In this document: positions 17,357 through 26,776 of the stretch, piece by piece | How the letters are laid out: each line of letters opens with the position of its first letter | Position numbering within the stretch: the stretch's first letter is position 1 | From: Rhizobium freirei PRF 81 | GTDB taxonomy: Bacteria > Pseudomonadota > Alphaproteobacteria > Rhizobiales > Rhizobiaceae | NCBI RefSeq assembly: GCF_000359745.1 | Contig: NZ_AQHN01000065.1 | Coordinates: 62,001 to 126,000 of the forward strand | Length of the DNA stretch: 64,000 nt | Direction of reading: 5' to 3' | The notes under the pieces: model-generated | Databases searched by the model: none | The model's input: the letters and a program-made list of their open reading frames with translations, nothing else | What the model was told of the DNA's origin: nothing | Program-made: the position numbers and the translations under genes

Positions 17357-18243
17357 TGGGGACATCTCAATCAAGTAACGGACCCAAGGGAGGCGTCCAC
17401 ATGGTGCCCGCGTGGACCCCCGCGCCACCGGCGGAAGATCCGCCTTCCGGTGATCAACCACCGGACGCGCCGCCAGACCCCGCTCCAGATCTAAATCCGC
17501 CGGAGCAGGAGCCGGTAGATGCCGCTCCCAACAAACCCGTTGCGCCTAACGTGCCGCCACCAGCGGCCCCTCTCGCGCCCGGTCACCGGTTCGCTGGTAC
17601 CCGCCGAAGCCTTGGCGAATTTGCGAAGGCCGGAAACTTAAGTGATATGCGCCGCAGCTTGGGAAACTACGTGCGTAACGGCTACGGCGGATCGAGGACG
17701 ACCACCAGCAGATTTGGTGGGACCGCTTCCACAGCCAGTGCACTCGGCGGCATCCTCGAAACTATGGGGCAACAGCCCGCAGGCAGTGCACTGGATCCGG
17801 CGCTTCTTGCGGGCCGCACCGCGAACGAGGTGATGGATGCTGTCGTCGAAGCGGTTCGGCCGGTCGACGGCACTCAGGACGCCGAGGCTGAACGAACCGC
17901 CATCAAGGACTCGCTTTCGGATCTCTTGGTGAAGTACCCTGATGCCGATTTGGCTGCCCTGACACCGGAACAGCGTGAATTCGCCATCGAGCGTTTCACC
18001 GCAATGGATGTTGCTCGTCGGTTCGAACTCGATGTCGGAAAAACAATCATCGAGAAAGCGCCCACCGCCACAGTGGCTCTCAGTCGCCTGAAACAGGTGC
18101 GTGACTACATCAAGCAGACCGTAGCTGCTTCCTTTCGCAAACTCAGAGCGGCGGGCAAGAGCGTAAACTCGAACCGTATCGCCGCGGTGGTTAGAGATGC
18201 ACTACGGGATACCTTTCAGGTTTTCGAGGGATACGCAGAATGA
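17356..18243 (+). CDS. qatB: Qat system protein QatB
   Basis: 295 aa. It begins MGTSQSSNGPKGGVHMVPAW, the conserved start of QatB. About 60 residues of proline-rich linker follow (to about residue 75), then a glycine/serine-rich stretch (GYGGSRTTTSRFGG) and a helical C-terminal half (LADLL... ALTPEQREFAIERF... FRKLRAAGKSVNSNR). No enzymatic motif is visible. QatB is specific to Qat loci and has no known activity. The start overlaps the qatA stop, and the stop overlaps the qatC start (ATGA). Confidence 0.85.
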   Translation: MGTSQSSNGPKGGVHMVPAWTPAPPAEDPPSGDQPPDAPPDPAPDLNPPEQEPVDAAPNKPVAPNVPPPAAPLAPGHRFAGTRRSLGEFAKAGNLSDMRRSLGNYVRNGYGGSRTTTSRFGGTASTASALGGILETMGQQPAGSALDPALLAGRTANEVMDAVVEAVRPVDGTQDAEAERTAIKDSLSDLLVKYPDADLAALTPEQREFAIERFTAMDVARRFELDVGKTIIEKAPTATVALSRLKQVRDYIKQTVAASFRKLRAAGKSVNSNRIAAVVRDALRDTFQVFEGYAE

Positions 18244-19514
18244 GGCTCGTTTGTGGACCTGGATCGTTCGAGCTTCCATTGGAAGAAGGCGATCTGCGTG
18301 TTGTCCTGTATGGTCAGCCACGCATCCCCTCGGAGGCAAGTGCGGGTGAAGCCGTCAAGGCAGAGCTTCGGCGAAAGGGGCTGAACCCCCATCGACGGGC
18401 ATGGGATCTGCTTTCGATCGCACTTTCAATCATCACCGCCGACTTTTCGGTACTGCGGGATGACAGCGCCGATGGCTGGACTAGAGAGATTGAACTCGAT
18501 GTCGCCGTTTCCGACCGAGCTTTCTGGAATACGATGGCCAACGAATTTCGGCAGGCGCTCGCGTTCCTGACAACGGACCGCTGGAAGCTTCGGTTTCATG
18601 ACGGCGGCGTTTTACCCGCTCCGCCGAAGAAGATTTCGGTGCTGAAAGAAGACTGCGTCGTGTTGTTGTCCGGCGGATTGGACAGTCTCGTTGGCGCAAT
18701 CGATCTGACTCGTGATGGATTGAAGCCGGTGGCAGTCAGCCAGAACGTTCGAGGGGACGGTCTGAAGCAACGGGATTTCGCACAGGAAATTGGTCTGACG
18801 AAGCACCTGCAGCTCAATCACGTTGCGACTTCCCCCACCGTGCAGGAAACGTCACAGCGAGCGCGCTCTCTGATCTTTTTGACCTTTGGCGTGGTCGTAG
18901 CTACATCGCTGGAGAAATACGCAAAAGGCAACACCGCCCCGCTCTACGTTTGCGAAAATGGGTTCATTGCGATCAATCCGCCGCTCACCGGTTCCCGGCT
19001 TGGAAGCCTGAGCACGCGCACGGCGCACCCTGTCTTCCTAACGCGATTCCAGAAGATCCTCGATGCCGCAAGCCTCAACGTGAAGATCGAAAATCCCTAC
19101 GCCCAAAAAACGAAGGGCGAGATGCTTATCGAATGCAAGGACCAGATTTTCCTTCAGACCGAGGCCGCGCATTCGACCAGCTGTGGGCGCTTTCAGCGGT
19201 TCAATTACCGGCACTGCGGTCGCTGCGTTCCCTGTCAAGTGAGACGGGCAGCATTCGTCGCATGGGACGCGAAGCGCGATACGACGGATTACGTCTACGA
19301 GCCCTTGGGAAAGGATGATGAAGACCACGCGTCGTTCGATGATGTTCGTTCCGTTGCCATAGCGTTGGCTTCGGTGAAAGCTGACGGCCTCGATCGGTGG
19401 CTTGGCCACACCTTGTCGCCTCCGGATATTGGTGATCGTAACGGTGTCCGCGGCATGCTAGATCGAGGGTTAAACGAACTCGGTGAGCTGCATCGACTAT
19501 ATGGTGTTAAGTGA
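18240..19514 (+). CDS. qatC: Qat system protein QatC, QueC-like
   Basis: 424 aa. The PP-loop ATPase motif VVLLSGGLDSLVGA lies near residue 140, as in QueC (7-cyano-7-deazaguanine synthase). A cysteine cluster (SCGRFQRFN... HCGRCVPCQVR) near 310-335 resembles the QueC zinc site. An extra N-terminal domain of about 130 residues is typical of QatC. QueC-like proteins occur in several defence systems; in at least one they attach a deazapurine group to a partner protein, so QatC may modify QatB or another component (inference). Overlaps both neighbours by 4 bases. Confidence 0.88.
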   Translation: MRLVCGPGSFELPLEEGDLRVVLYGQPRIPSEASAGEAVKAELRRKGLNPHRRAWDLLSIALSIITADFSVLRDDSADGWTREIELDVAVSDRAFWNTMANEFRQALAFLTTDRWKLRFHDGGVLPAPPKKISVLKEDCVVLLSGGLDSLVGAIDLTRDGLKPVAVSQNVRGDGLKQRDFAQEIGLTKHLQLNHVATSPTVQETSQRARSLIFLTFGVVVATSLEKYAKGNTAPLYVCENGFIAINPPLTGSRLGSLSTRTAHPVFLTRFQKILDAASLNVKIENPYAQKTKGEMLIECKDQIFLQTEAAHSTSCGRFQRFNYRHCGRCVPCQVRRAAFVAWDAKRDTTDYVYEPLGKDDEDHASFDDVRSVAIALASVKADGLDRWLGHTLSPPDIGDRNGVRGMLDRGLNELGELHRLYGVK

Positions 19515-20251
19515 TTGACTTCCATTGCCATCTTGATCTGTACCCGGATCCTGTTGCGGTCACGCAGTCCTGCGTGAGCCGGAATATCTATGTTCTCTCT
19601 GTCACTAACACGCCCTCGGCTTGGGAAGGTACGCTTGCTCTTTCACATAAGGCAAAGCGGATCAGAACGGCGCTCGGGCTGCACCCACAGATTGCACATG
19701 AACGCCATGGCGAACTTCCCTTATTTGAAAAACTCCTGCCATCAGCCACATACGTAGGGGAGATCGGGTTAGACGGCTCACCCGAGTTGCGACCCCACTG
19801 GGAAACCCAAAAGCGGGTGTTTCATCGCATTTTAGATCTATGCGACCAGGCGGGCGGTCGTGTAATGACTATTCATAGTCGGCGGGCGGCCACGCAAGTA
19901 ATGGACGCACTCGAAGCGCACAAAGGCGCAGGAACACCAATCCTTCATTGGTTTTCGGGGACAAAGCGAGAGCTGGATCGCGCCGTCTCCATGGGCTGTT
20001 GGTTCAGCGTGGGACCAGGGATGATCCATGGTCAGAAGGGCCGGGATATCGTCAAAATGATCCCCCGTGATCGCCTGTTAACCGAATCTGACGGACCATT
20101 CACACAAATCGAGGGCAGGTCTGTTCTACCATGGGAGCTCGACCGCGTATTGAACGCGATCGCAGAACTGTGGTCGGAAGATGCGCTTTCGGTCGAAGGG
20201 CGGGTGGCGGAGAACTTACGACAATTGGGCTATGGTCGAGCCGAAAGCTAA
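19511..20251 (+). CDS. qatD: Qat system protein QatD, TatD-like metal hydrolase
   Basis: 246 aa from the GTG at 19511 (GTGA overlap with the qatC stop). TatD-type metal ligands are in order: DFHCHLD at residues 2-8 (HxH), GEIGLDG (Glu), MTIHSRRA (His), LHWFSG (His), and ESDGPF (Asp). This is a complete TIM-barrel DNase active site. TatD enzymes are metal-dependent DNases; in Qat this subunit is needed for phage defence. The operon appears complete and intact. Confidence 0.88.
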   Translation: MIDFHCHLDLYPDPVAVTQSCVSRNIYVLSVTNTPSAWEGTLALSHKAKRIRTALGLHPQIAHERHGELPLFEKLLPSATYVGEIGLDGSPELRPHWETQKRVFHRILDLCDQAGGRVMTIHSRRAATQVMDALEAHKGAGTPILHWFSGTKRELDRAVSMGCWFSVGPGMIHGQKGRDIVKMIPRDRLLTESDGPFTQIEGRSVLPWELDRVLNAIAELWSEDALSVEGRVAENLRQLGYGRAES

Positions 20252-20506
20252 CCGCGCATAAGGGGCGCGATCGCTTGTCGAGAGCATCCTCCTAAAATAT
20301 GCGTTGCGTCAAAACCATGGGCCATTCGATTTATCGCGAAATGAATGTGTTTTCAGTACCTTGCAAAATTTCGTTCCGGTCGGTAGTTCGAATTGGTTCA
20401 AGGCGTGCGAGGTTGGCGATATGGCGATCCTTGCGGCACCGTCGAGGACATCTCGAGATCTGTTGAGCGGACTGTCTTCGATCCTTCGCAAAGGCTGTTG
20501 AAAAGA
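20252..20506. other. gap between convergent qatD and MFS gene
   Basis: About 255 bases. I see no gene, no clear terminator and no strong inverted repeat. It is the boundary of the intact defence cluster. Confidence 0.4.
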
Positions 20507-21742
20507 TCAGGTCTCGGCACGGTTAAGAGCGAGATGCGAAGGGTCAGGCAGGTGCGCCAGCCGGCTGATTGCGACGAACGCAAATACGGCAATCGCGCCG
20601 ACAGTGGCGGCAACCGTTAGTGACCAGAACACCCCGACGTTCGTCATCAGGAATGCCAGGATAAAGGGCGCCGTCGACGAGACCACCAGACGGATGGCCA
20701 ATACCTGTCCCTGTCGTTGGCCGTAACCCTCACTGCCGAAGAGCGCCAACGGCAAGGTTCCCTGCACGATGCTGCTCAAGCCCGAGCCGAGGCCAAAGAC
20801 CACGGCGAACACCAGTGCGCCTGGCACGGAGGGGGCGGTGACAATCAGGATGACCAGCGCGGCCGGCAACAGCACGGCGGAGATCAGCGCCAGCACCAGC
20901 TGCGGTAGGCCGCCTCCGAAGACCATGTTGATGAACCGGCTCAGCACCTGCGACGGGCCGAACAGCGTGCCTACCATGAGCGCCATCGCTCCGAGCCCAA
21001 GTCCCGACAGAACCGGGACCATGTGGACGAGGAGCGCGGCATTGACAAAGCTCTCCAGCGCAAAGCCTGTTACCATTAGCATGAAGGCTGGCGAGCGGAT
21101 CGACGGAGAGAGACTTGGCTCGACATGCTTTGCAGGCTCGGCCGATGCACGCTTGCGGCTTCTGGTGACGCTGGACGACAGCCACGCATGGATCGGCAGG
21201 CAGACAGCGACATTGAGCGCAGCGAAGACCAGATAGACATTCTGCCACGACATATGCGCGTTGAGCGCCGTCGTGATCGGCCAGAAGATCGTCGAGGCGA
21301 AGCCGGCGATCAGCGTCAGGTAGGTAATGCTGCGCTGGGCGACCTTTGGTCTGATCTGAACGAGAAGCGCGAAGGCCGCACCGTACTGCACGAGATTGGA
21401 AGCCGTCTCAAGCGCGATCAGGGCGGCGACGAAGGCAATCTTGCCAGAGGCAAACGCACAAGCCACAAGGGCGGCGGCGGCAATCGCCGAGCCGGCTGTC
21501 ATGACGCGACCGGCACCAAAGCGGTCGATCCACTTGCCCATGGCTGGGGCCGCCAAGCCGCCGATCAGGAGACCGGCCGACAACGCGCCAAAAATCCATT
21601 TCGACGACCATTTCAGATCCCGCGCTATGCCCGGTGCGAGGATGCTGAAGCTGTAATAGAGCGATCCGTACCCGATGATCTGCGTGAGACCGAGGGCAAG
21701 GATAGCCGCGACGGGCGGTCGTTCGGTGCTGATCATCGTCAT
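20507..21742 (-). CDS. MFS transporter
   Basis: 411 aa with about 12 predicted membrane helices. The N-terminus (AAILALGLTQIIGYGSLYYSFSILAP) and ITYLTLIAGFASTIFWPITTAL are typical of a rhizobial MFS subgroup that includes arsenite efflux proteins of the ArsK type. The R-rich loop after helix 2 (KWIDRFGAGRV) is the MFS signature. No ars genes are next to it, so the substrate is open. Its ATG overlaps the stop of the preceding decayed gene (ATGA), which implies a former operon. Confidence 0.8.
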   Translation of the reverse strand: MTMISTERPPVAAILALGLTQIIGYGSLYYSFSILAPGIARDLKWSSKWIFGALSAGLLIGGLAAPAMGKWIDRFGAGRVMTAGSAIAAAALVACAFASGKIAFVAALIALETASNLVQYGAAFALLVQIRPKVAQRSITYLTLIAGFASTIFWPITTALNAHMSWQNVYLVFAALNVAVCLPIHAWLSSSVTRSRKRASAEPAKHVEPSLSPSIRSPAFMLMVTGFALESFVNAALLVHMVPVLSGLGLGAMALMVGTLFGPSQVLSRFINMVFGGGLPQLVLALISAVLLPAALVILIVTAPSVPGALVFAVVFGLGSGLSSIVQGTLPLALFGSEGYGQRQGQVLAIRLVVSSTAPFILAFLMTNVGVFWSLTVAATVGAIAVFAFVAISRLAHLPDPSHLALNRAET

Positions 21743-22080
21743 ATGGATTTGAGGCTCACGCGCTGTTCGAGTTTTTCGGCCTCCTCTTTCCGCTCGCTGT
21801 AGCGGTCTGTCAGGTAGCCGGACGCATCACGCGTCAGCCAGGTGAACTTTGCCAGCTCCTCGCAGACATCGACGACACGGTCATAATAGGAGGATGGCTT
21901 CATCCGGCCCTTGGCATCGAATTCCTGGAAAGCCTTTCGAGTGCTGCGGCAACCTCCCGCTCGCCCCAACCGGCGTCGACCGCCTTGCTGACAAGGCGAA
22001 GGACAGATGCAGCGCGTACTGGCACCAAAGGTGCCGGTCCGGATCTGAACTCTCACAGCGAGGAGGTTGAATATAGTCAT
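21739..22080 (-). pseudogene. frameshifted remnant upstream of the MFS gene
   Basis: The C-terminal frame (about 60 residues: FQEFDAKGRMKPSSYYDR... LTDRYSERKEEAEKLEQ) is well formed and ends at 21739, overlapping the MFS start. Upstream the protein-like reading moves to another frame (VRAASVLRLVSKAVDAGWGERE) with the join near 21925-21940. No complete start is seen. The protein is helical and charged, and I do not recognise it. The gene was probably functional with the transporter and is now broken. Confidence 0.5.
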
Positions 22081-22395
22081 CTCTGAAATGTCGCGATTAT
22101 CTTTCTCCGCGTCAAGTGATGGCCGCCTTGCCACCAAGGATATGCGCACAGTTGAACTTGGATATCCGCCACACCGGTAGTGCTTTCCTACAACCCCTGA
22201 TCAACCTAATTATGCGCGATTTGCAAGTCATTTACCGTCGCTGCAAGACCATTGGTATGGATGGAGGGGGCTGCGTATGCCAGCCTCGGGCTCAGGTCTA
22301 AGTGATTTGCCAGCAGGTTCCTCTTTAACCGATTGGCTATCTTCCGAGACCTCATCGCGAGCAGGGGCCATGGCCCCACCCACGCCTCAGAGCAT
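22081..22395. other. non-coding stretch
   Basis: About 315 bases between the broken gene and a small membrane protein. Only short, overlapping frames without ribosome sites are present. Nothing else stands out. Confidence 0.35.
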
Positions 22396-22611
22396 CTATT
22401 TCCGCAACAATGCTTGGTTGGCTTTGTCCAGGCAGACGGCGGCGAATGCCAACAGGATCGTGCAAATCGATGAATAGATGGTGCTACGGAACACGTCGGC
22501 CATGCCCACATCGATCCTCAGAAATTCAAGTGTGGCGCCGATCATAAAGAAGATTGCGCCAAGGCCGAGCACCAAGACTGCGGCATTCAAGGTCAGGCGT
22601 ACCAGTCTCAT
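22396..22611 (-). CDS. small membrane protein, 71 aa
   Basis: From the ATG at 22611, which has GAGAGGA about 11 bases upstream. Two hydrophobic helices (about residues 8-30 and 43-62) separated by FLRIDVGMADVFR. No known family is recognised. The hydrophobic pattern and ribosome site are in favour; the short length makes it uncertain. Confidence 0.4.
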   Translation of the reverse strand: MRLVRLTLNAAVLVLGLGAIFFMIGATLEFLRIDVGMADVFRSTIYSSICTILLAFAAVCLDKANQALLRK

Positions 22612-22702
22612 CCGTTCATGTCCTCTCCCTTTAGGCGTCACGACACCGAAGTGGTGATTCTGTCCGGCTTTTGAGAACGAGTGAAGAACCGCTTTTCACT
22701 GG

Positions 22703-23053
22703 TTATGGATGTGGGAGCGGAAAGCAGTGCCGATCCGATAGCGCGGCAAGGATCTTGTCTTTCTCTGCGATGAAGATGCGCCCCTCATAAACCCCTGTTT
22801 GATGAGGCGAGCTGTCTCCCTCCGCTAGTACCAGCAAGGGCAAGGACTGGTTTTGCTCTCCAACAAGGGCGATGACGCTTTGTCTGGGTCTCGGCCATTC
22901 TATGCGCTCGACATTAAGCTTCATCGCCAAATCCGGGAACGAGGCCAGCACCCCCTCCAGAAGGGCGCAGTGCCAGCAATAAAACTGCTGACCTGGATAG
23001 GCAGAATCGTCAAAGCCCGGGCGCAGCAAGAACAGTCGGTCGCGGTTCGCCAT
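22703..23053 (-). CDS. DUF3088 family protein
   Basis: 116 aa. It starts with DRLFLLRPGFDDSAYPGQQFYCWHCALLEGVL, the DUF3088 hallmark: a thioredoxin-like strand followed by CWHC, and then RIEWPRPRQSVIALVGEQNQSLPLLVL. The CWHC dithiol and the cis-Pro-like SLPLLVL suggest a thioredoxin/glutaredoxin-type fold. Length is as expected for the family. Function unknown. It stands alone, with the non-coding gaps on both sides short. Confidence 0.85.
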   Translation of the reverse strand: MANRDRLFLLRPGFDDSAYPGQQFYCWHCALLEGVLASFPDLAMKLNVERIEWPRPRQSVIALVGEQNQSLPLLVLAEGDSSPHQTGVYEGRIFIAEKDKILAALSDRHCFPLPHP

Positions 23054-23332
23054 TTCATTTCCTTTCCGATTTCAGTGCATTGTAGAGCGCGGGCTTGCCA
23101 ATCTTCAAGTGCGCGGCAGCCTCTTGCACGGCCCGCAAAACGTCCGTTTGTCGGACAGGCTTTTTCCAGTTCGCCACACCTCCGCAACGAAATTGAAAGA
23201 TTAGGCAAAGGTGCGGTATGGGTCAATTTAGGCCGAATAGGCTGTCCGAAATATCTCCTCTGTTCGAAAGCCTGCCAAGATAATTTATGACCAGGTCATT
23301 TTGCCCCGTACGGACAGTTATTGGACTGCGTG

Positions 23333-23611
23333 TCAGTTTCTGCAGTCGCTGCCAGTGATCAAGTCCCTGATCGGAAACATATCTTCGCCGTAGTGGTGAA
23401 GCCGGGTGTGATGCCGTCGGCATAACCACCGCACCCTTAAAGGCTCATCGTATTGATCATGATGGGCATCGACCGCTTCGATCCCGCAAACCTCGCATAT
23501 TTGCTTTTCTAGCTCGCCTGCCTTCACCGCTCGCTGCACAGCAAGGTGAGCATCGTATTTGCCTGGATTGGCACGGCGCCAATTCGCTTGGCGGGTATCG
23601 GTTTTCAGCAT
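23333..23611 (-). CDS. small HNH-like zinc protein
   Basis: 92 aa from the ATG at 23611 (AGGA nine bases upstream). Cysteine and histidine pattern: ICEVCG, AVDAHHDQYDEPLRVRWLCRRHHTRLHHYG. This CxxC...HH...CxxHH layout is common in phage and mobile-element proteins with a degenerate HNH-type zinc fold, and may bind or cut DNA. The N-terminal half is a basic helix. It lies between decayed genes and IS DNA. Confidence 0.6.
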   Translation of the reverse strand: MLKTDTRQANWRRANPGKYDAHLAVQRAVKAGELEKQICEVCGIEAVDAHHDQYDEPLRVRWLCRRHHTRLHHYGEDMFPIRDLITGSDCRN

Positions 23612-24049
23612 CACAGCATCCTGCTTGTCTATCCCTGCATCACCTATGAAACGAGGTGCCGTGAATAGGCATAGCACGGCGTAAATCGTTCTTCATTTGT
23701 TTTCCCATCGGTGCCACGTGATTTCACAGGCACGTCCTTCGGACCAGGCTCTATTCCGCCGCAGCCTTGCTGCAGCTCCACGGAACCCCTGACGGGTTGG
23801 TGTTCCCACAGGTGGCGGTCCGTAATGTATTTAGGCGTGCTGGCTATGATGGACCGAGGTAGAAAGCGCGTGTTGTCGACTATGTAGCTGACGCTTCCGC
23901 TGACGCCCTCGAGTGCGGATGCTATGGCCCGATCGCACATCCTGTGAATAGTACTGCCCCATGCACCTGAAACCGCCTCCTGGGACCAGGCTTGCTCCAG
24001 CCCTTGCTTCAACACGATTGATCCGACGTCAAGGGAAGCGGTTTCGAGG

Positions 24050-25301
24050 CACGGCTCTGAACTCGGGTTAACGTTTCTTCCCTGAACGGTTTGGGTGTGA
24101 TTCAAGAGTGTCGGTGATTTGGAGGCCGACATGTTTGAAGACGATCGCCCGCGGCTGCGGGTTTTGCTGGACCATTTTAGTCTCGTTGAGGATGAGCGGG
24201 AGCAATGGCGGGTCGCCCATCCGTTACCCGAGGTGCTTCTTCTGGTCGTTTGCGGGACGATCGGCGCATGCGACGATTTTGACGAGATCGTCGAATGGGG
24301 AGAGGATAACCTGGCGTTTTTACGTCGGTTTCTTCCCTATCACCATGGCATACCGGGTTCGCGCTGGCTGCGCATTCTGCTCAACCGGATCGATCCGGAC
24401 CTGTTTTCGAACTGCTTCATATCCTGGGCGGCGACGCTTCGACCCGATGCTCCGGCGCTGGTGGCGATTGACGGAAAGACCTCGCGCGGCAGTCATGACC
24501 GGGCCAACGGCCGGGCGGCGCTGCATCTCGTCTCGGCTTTCGCCACCCGTGAACGGCTGGTTCTTGGACAAGAGGCAGTGGCAACGACAAGCTGTGAGCA
24601 GGACACCATCCCCTTGCTGCTGGAACGGTTGGCCGAAAAAGATCGCCTGAAAGGCGCGCTCGTGACCATCGACGCCATTGCCTGCAATGCCAAAACCGCC
24701 TAGGCGGTGCTCGATGCAGGCGCTGATTACCTCCTGGCGGCCAAGGCCAATCAGCCCGGCCTGATGGGTGAGATCGAGCGCTTCTTTGCCGACGCTCCGG
24801 CAAACCTCACCTCAACCGTGACCGAAGTCGACAAGGGCCATGGCCGGGTCGAAGAGCGGCGGGTCACCGTCTCCACTCAAATCGACTGGCTCTCCGGCGA
24901 CAGGCGCTTTCCCGGCGAATACCGCTTCCCGTCCATCGCCACCATCGTCAAGGTGCAAGCACAAGTCTATGAAAAGTCCAGGCAAAGCAGCCAGGTCCGC
25001 TTCTATATCTCCTCACGGTCGATGACCGCGCTCCAGTTCGCCGAGGCCATACGTGGCCATTGGGCCATCGAGAACTCCCTCCATTGGGTACTCGACGTCA
25101 CCTTCAACGAGGATGCCGCCCGATCTCGAACCGGGCATGGACCAGCCAACATGGCCGTCGTCCGACACTTCGCCATCAACATGGTTCGAAGCCATAACGA
25201 CAAGCGCAGTATCAAACTCAGACGAAACAAAGCAGGCAGAAACCCACAATACATGGCCGAAATCATCCGAGCATGACTGTTAACCCGGATTCAGAGCCGT
25301 G
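24050..25301 (+). mobile_element. ISAs1-family insertion sequence, 1252 bp
   Basis: The inverted repeats are 24050-24072 and 25279-25301; read inward both start CACGGCTCTGAA and share CGGGTTAAC, with only two mismatches in 23 bases. A 9-base direct repeat GTTTCGAGG flanks them (24041-24049 and 25302-25310). The length and duplication size fit the ISAs1 family. The single transposase gene has an in-frame stop. The element interrupts the argG-like gene. Confidence 0.88.
24119..25276 (+). pseudogene. ISAs1 transposase with internal amber stop
   Basis: One frame of 386 codons interrupted by a single TAG at 24701-24703. The N-terminal part starts MEADMFEDDRPRLRVLL (ATG 24119 or 24131) and contains ALVAIDGKTSRGS and the early catalytic region. 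The part after the stop continues VLDAGADYLLAAKANQP... and RGHWAIENSLHWVLDVTFNEDAARSRTGHG, the typical ISAs1 C-terminus. The family normally has Gln at the stop position (CAG to TAG is one change). Everything else looks intact, so the element was killed by a point mutation or is read through by a suppressor. Confidence 0.85.
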
Positions 25302-25940
25302 GTTTCGAGGTGCCGCAGCGCGTCCATGATGATGGCCGCCGCGGGCGCCTCGCGGACCTCGAGAACCTTTTCACCGGTTGAAATGTGTTCGAGCCCGACA
25401 AAGCGGCCGTGTCCGAATTTACCAACTGTTTTATTTAGGAGCGGGATTGTGTCGATCAGTGCAACGTCATGGTCATCAATTGACACGAGATTTCCGTCGA
25501 TAAACCCCAGTTTGATCTCTACCGGCTGCTGCGCGGCAATGTTACGGGTCCAATCAAACGCCTCTTCCGGGATAGAAAAGTTCTCGGGATCGTCCAAAGG
25601 TCCAGACTCAAATTCCCGGCACCAGAGGTTTTCGTCCCCGCTCCACGTGCGATCCGTCACAAAAGTCAGTCCGAACTTGGAGAGGGCGGCGGCCTTCTGC
25701 TGCCGGCAAATCACCGAGCATTCATACGGACTGCCGAAGTTATCGGAGTCCACGCGATAGATTTCCGACGCGGTGAGCGACACAGCACCGTAACCTTTGG
25801 TCCTGATGGTCTGGGGTGCCTGAACAACCGCAATTTGCTTAGCACCCGAGGAAAAGAACTGACCTATCTGGGATTGGGTCCAATATTGCGCTCCTTGCCC
25901 TTTTGATGCGCCGCGAACAAAAGCGAGAATCCCATCCTCG

Positions 25941-26390
25941 GTGGATACGAGATTCCACATGCGGCTCTACCAGCTCGCAGTCCACACCATCAACGGCGTC
26001 GTCATGGCAGGCGAGACGCTGATGCTCGTCGTACCGGAGGCAGATGATCTGACCGTCGAAGCCCGGGTGGCCACCCGTGACATCGACCAGATCCACGTCG
26101 GGCAGTTGGTCGAGATCCGCTTCAGCGCCTTTAACCAGCGCACCACGCCCGACGTCGAGGCGGAGGTCGTGACGGTCGCTCCCGACCTCGTAACCGATGA
26201 GCGCACCGGGGCCACCTATTATCCGCTGCGCATCCACCCCGATCCGGAAAGCCTCGCCAAGCTCAAGGGCCTTTCGCTCTACCCCGGCATGCCCGCCGAG
26301 GTCTTCATCAAGATCGCCGACCGTACCGTCATCTCCTACCTGACAAAGCCGCTCACCGACCAGATGCAGCATGCGTTTCGGGAGGATTGA
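25941..26390 (+). pseudogene. C-terminal fragment of a HlyD-type secretion adaptor
   Basis: From about 25965 the frame reads QLAVHTINGVVMAGETLMLVVPEADDLTVEARV, then IDQIHVGQLVEIRFSAFNQRTTPDVEAEV and ends LYPGMPAEVFI... RTVISYLTKPLTDQMQHAFRED. This is the last third of a periplasmic adaptor (PrtE/HlyD) of type I secretion, the partner of an RTX exporter. The lipoyl and coiled-coil part is absent. The junction with the argG-like pseudogene at about 25940-25970 marks a recombination event. The RTX metalloprotease just downstream was probably a substrate of this exporter. Confidence 0.75.
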
Positions 26391-26776
26391 GCAGCGCGTG
26401 GCTGGAGCGGCGAGTAGGTATCGGCGAATGAGGTGGGCGCCTCGGGCGGGGCAGCGGTTTTTAAGAACGATGCGTTCCGGGGGAATGCTTCGTCGGCGTA
26501 TGGGGGTTCGCAGCGCCTCACGTGCAGGCTGTGGCTCATATGTAATTGGGGTTAGGACAGGAGCAGTTCAAAATCCTGCGCTAAGGACGAATGGATCATG
26601 AACATCGGTTATTGGCCTCTGAGTAGCAACGGTACAGAAAACCTAAGCGATCGGGCGGTTTATGGTGAGGTCAATCCTTCTCTACTGTGCGTCCTCCAAA
26701 CTGGTACCGGAAGTCTTGACCCCTGCAGAACGGTACAGCCGTAACTGCGCACAATCGAAGAGAGAGGAATCCCAAG
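26391..26776. other. region upstream of the RTX protease
   Basis: About 385 bases. No gene with a ribosome site is seen. The 3' end holds GAAGAGAGAGGAATCCCAAG, a good ribosome site for the protease. I see no clear promoter. Confidence 0.4.

Larger units (their letters stand above)
23644..25960 (-). pseudogene. argininosuccinate-synthase-like gene split by an IS
   Basis: Two parts in one frame: 25960 to 25302 and 24049 to 23644. The 9-base target duplication at the IS ends (CCTCGAAAC on this strand) joins LRHLET to LDVGSIVLK without loss of frame. The joined protein matches the C-terminal 60% of ArgG: DENLWCREFESGPLDDPEN, HGRFVGLEHISTGEKV, YIVDNTRFLPRSI. The N-terminal half with the SGGLDTS ATP site is missing: at about 25940-25970 the frame runs into a HlyD-like sequence. 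So two events broke it, a rearrangement and an IS insertion. Divergence from housekeeping ArgG suggests a specialised ligase-like gene rather than arginine biosynthesis. Confidence 0.65.
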
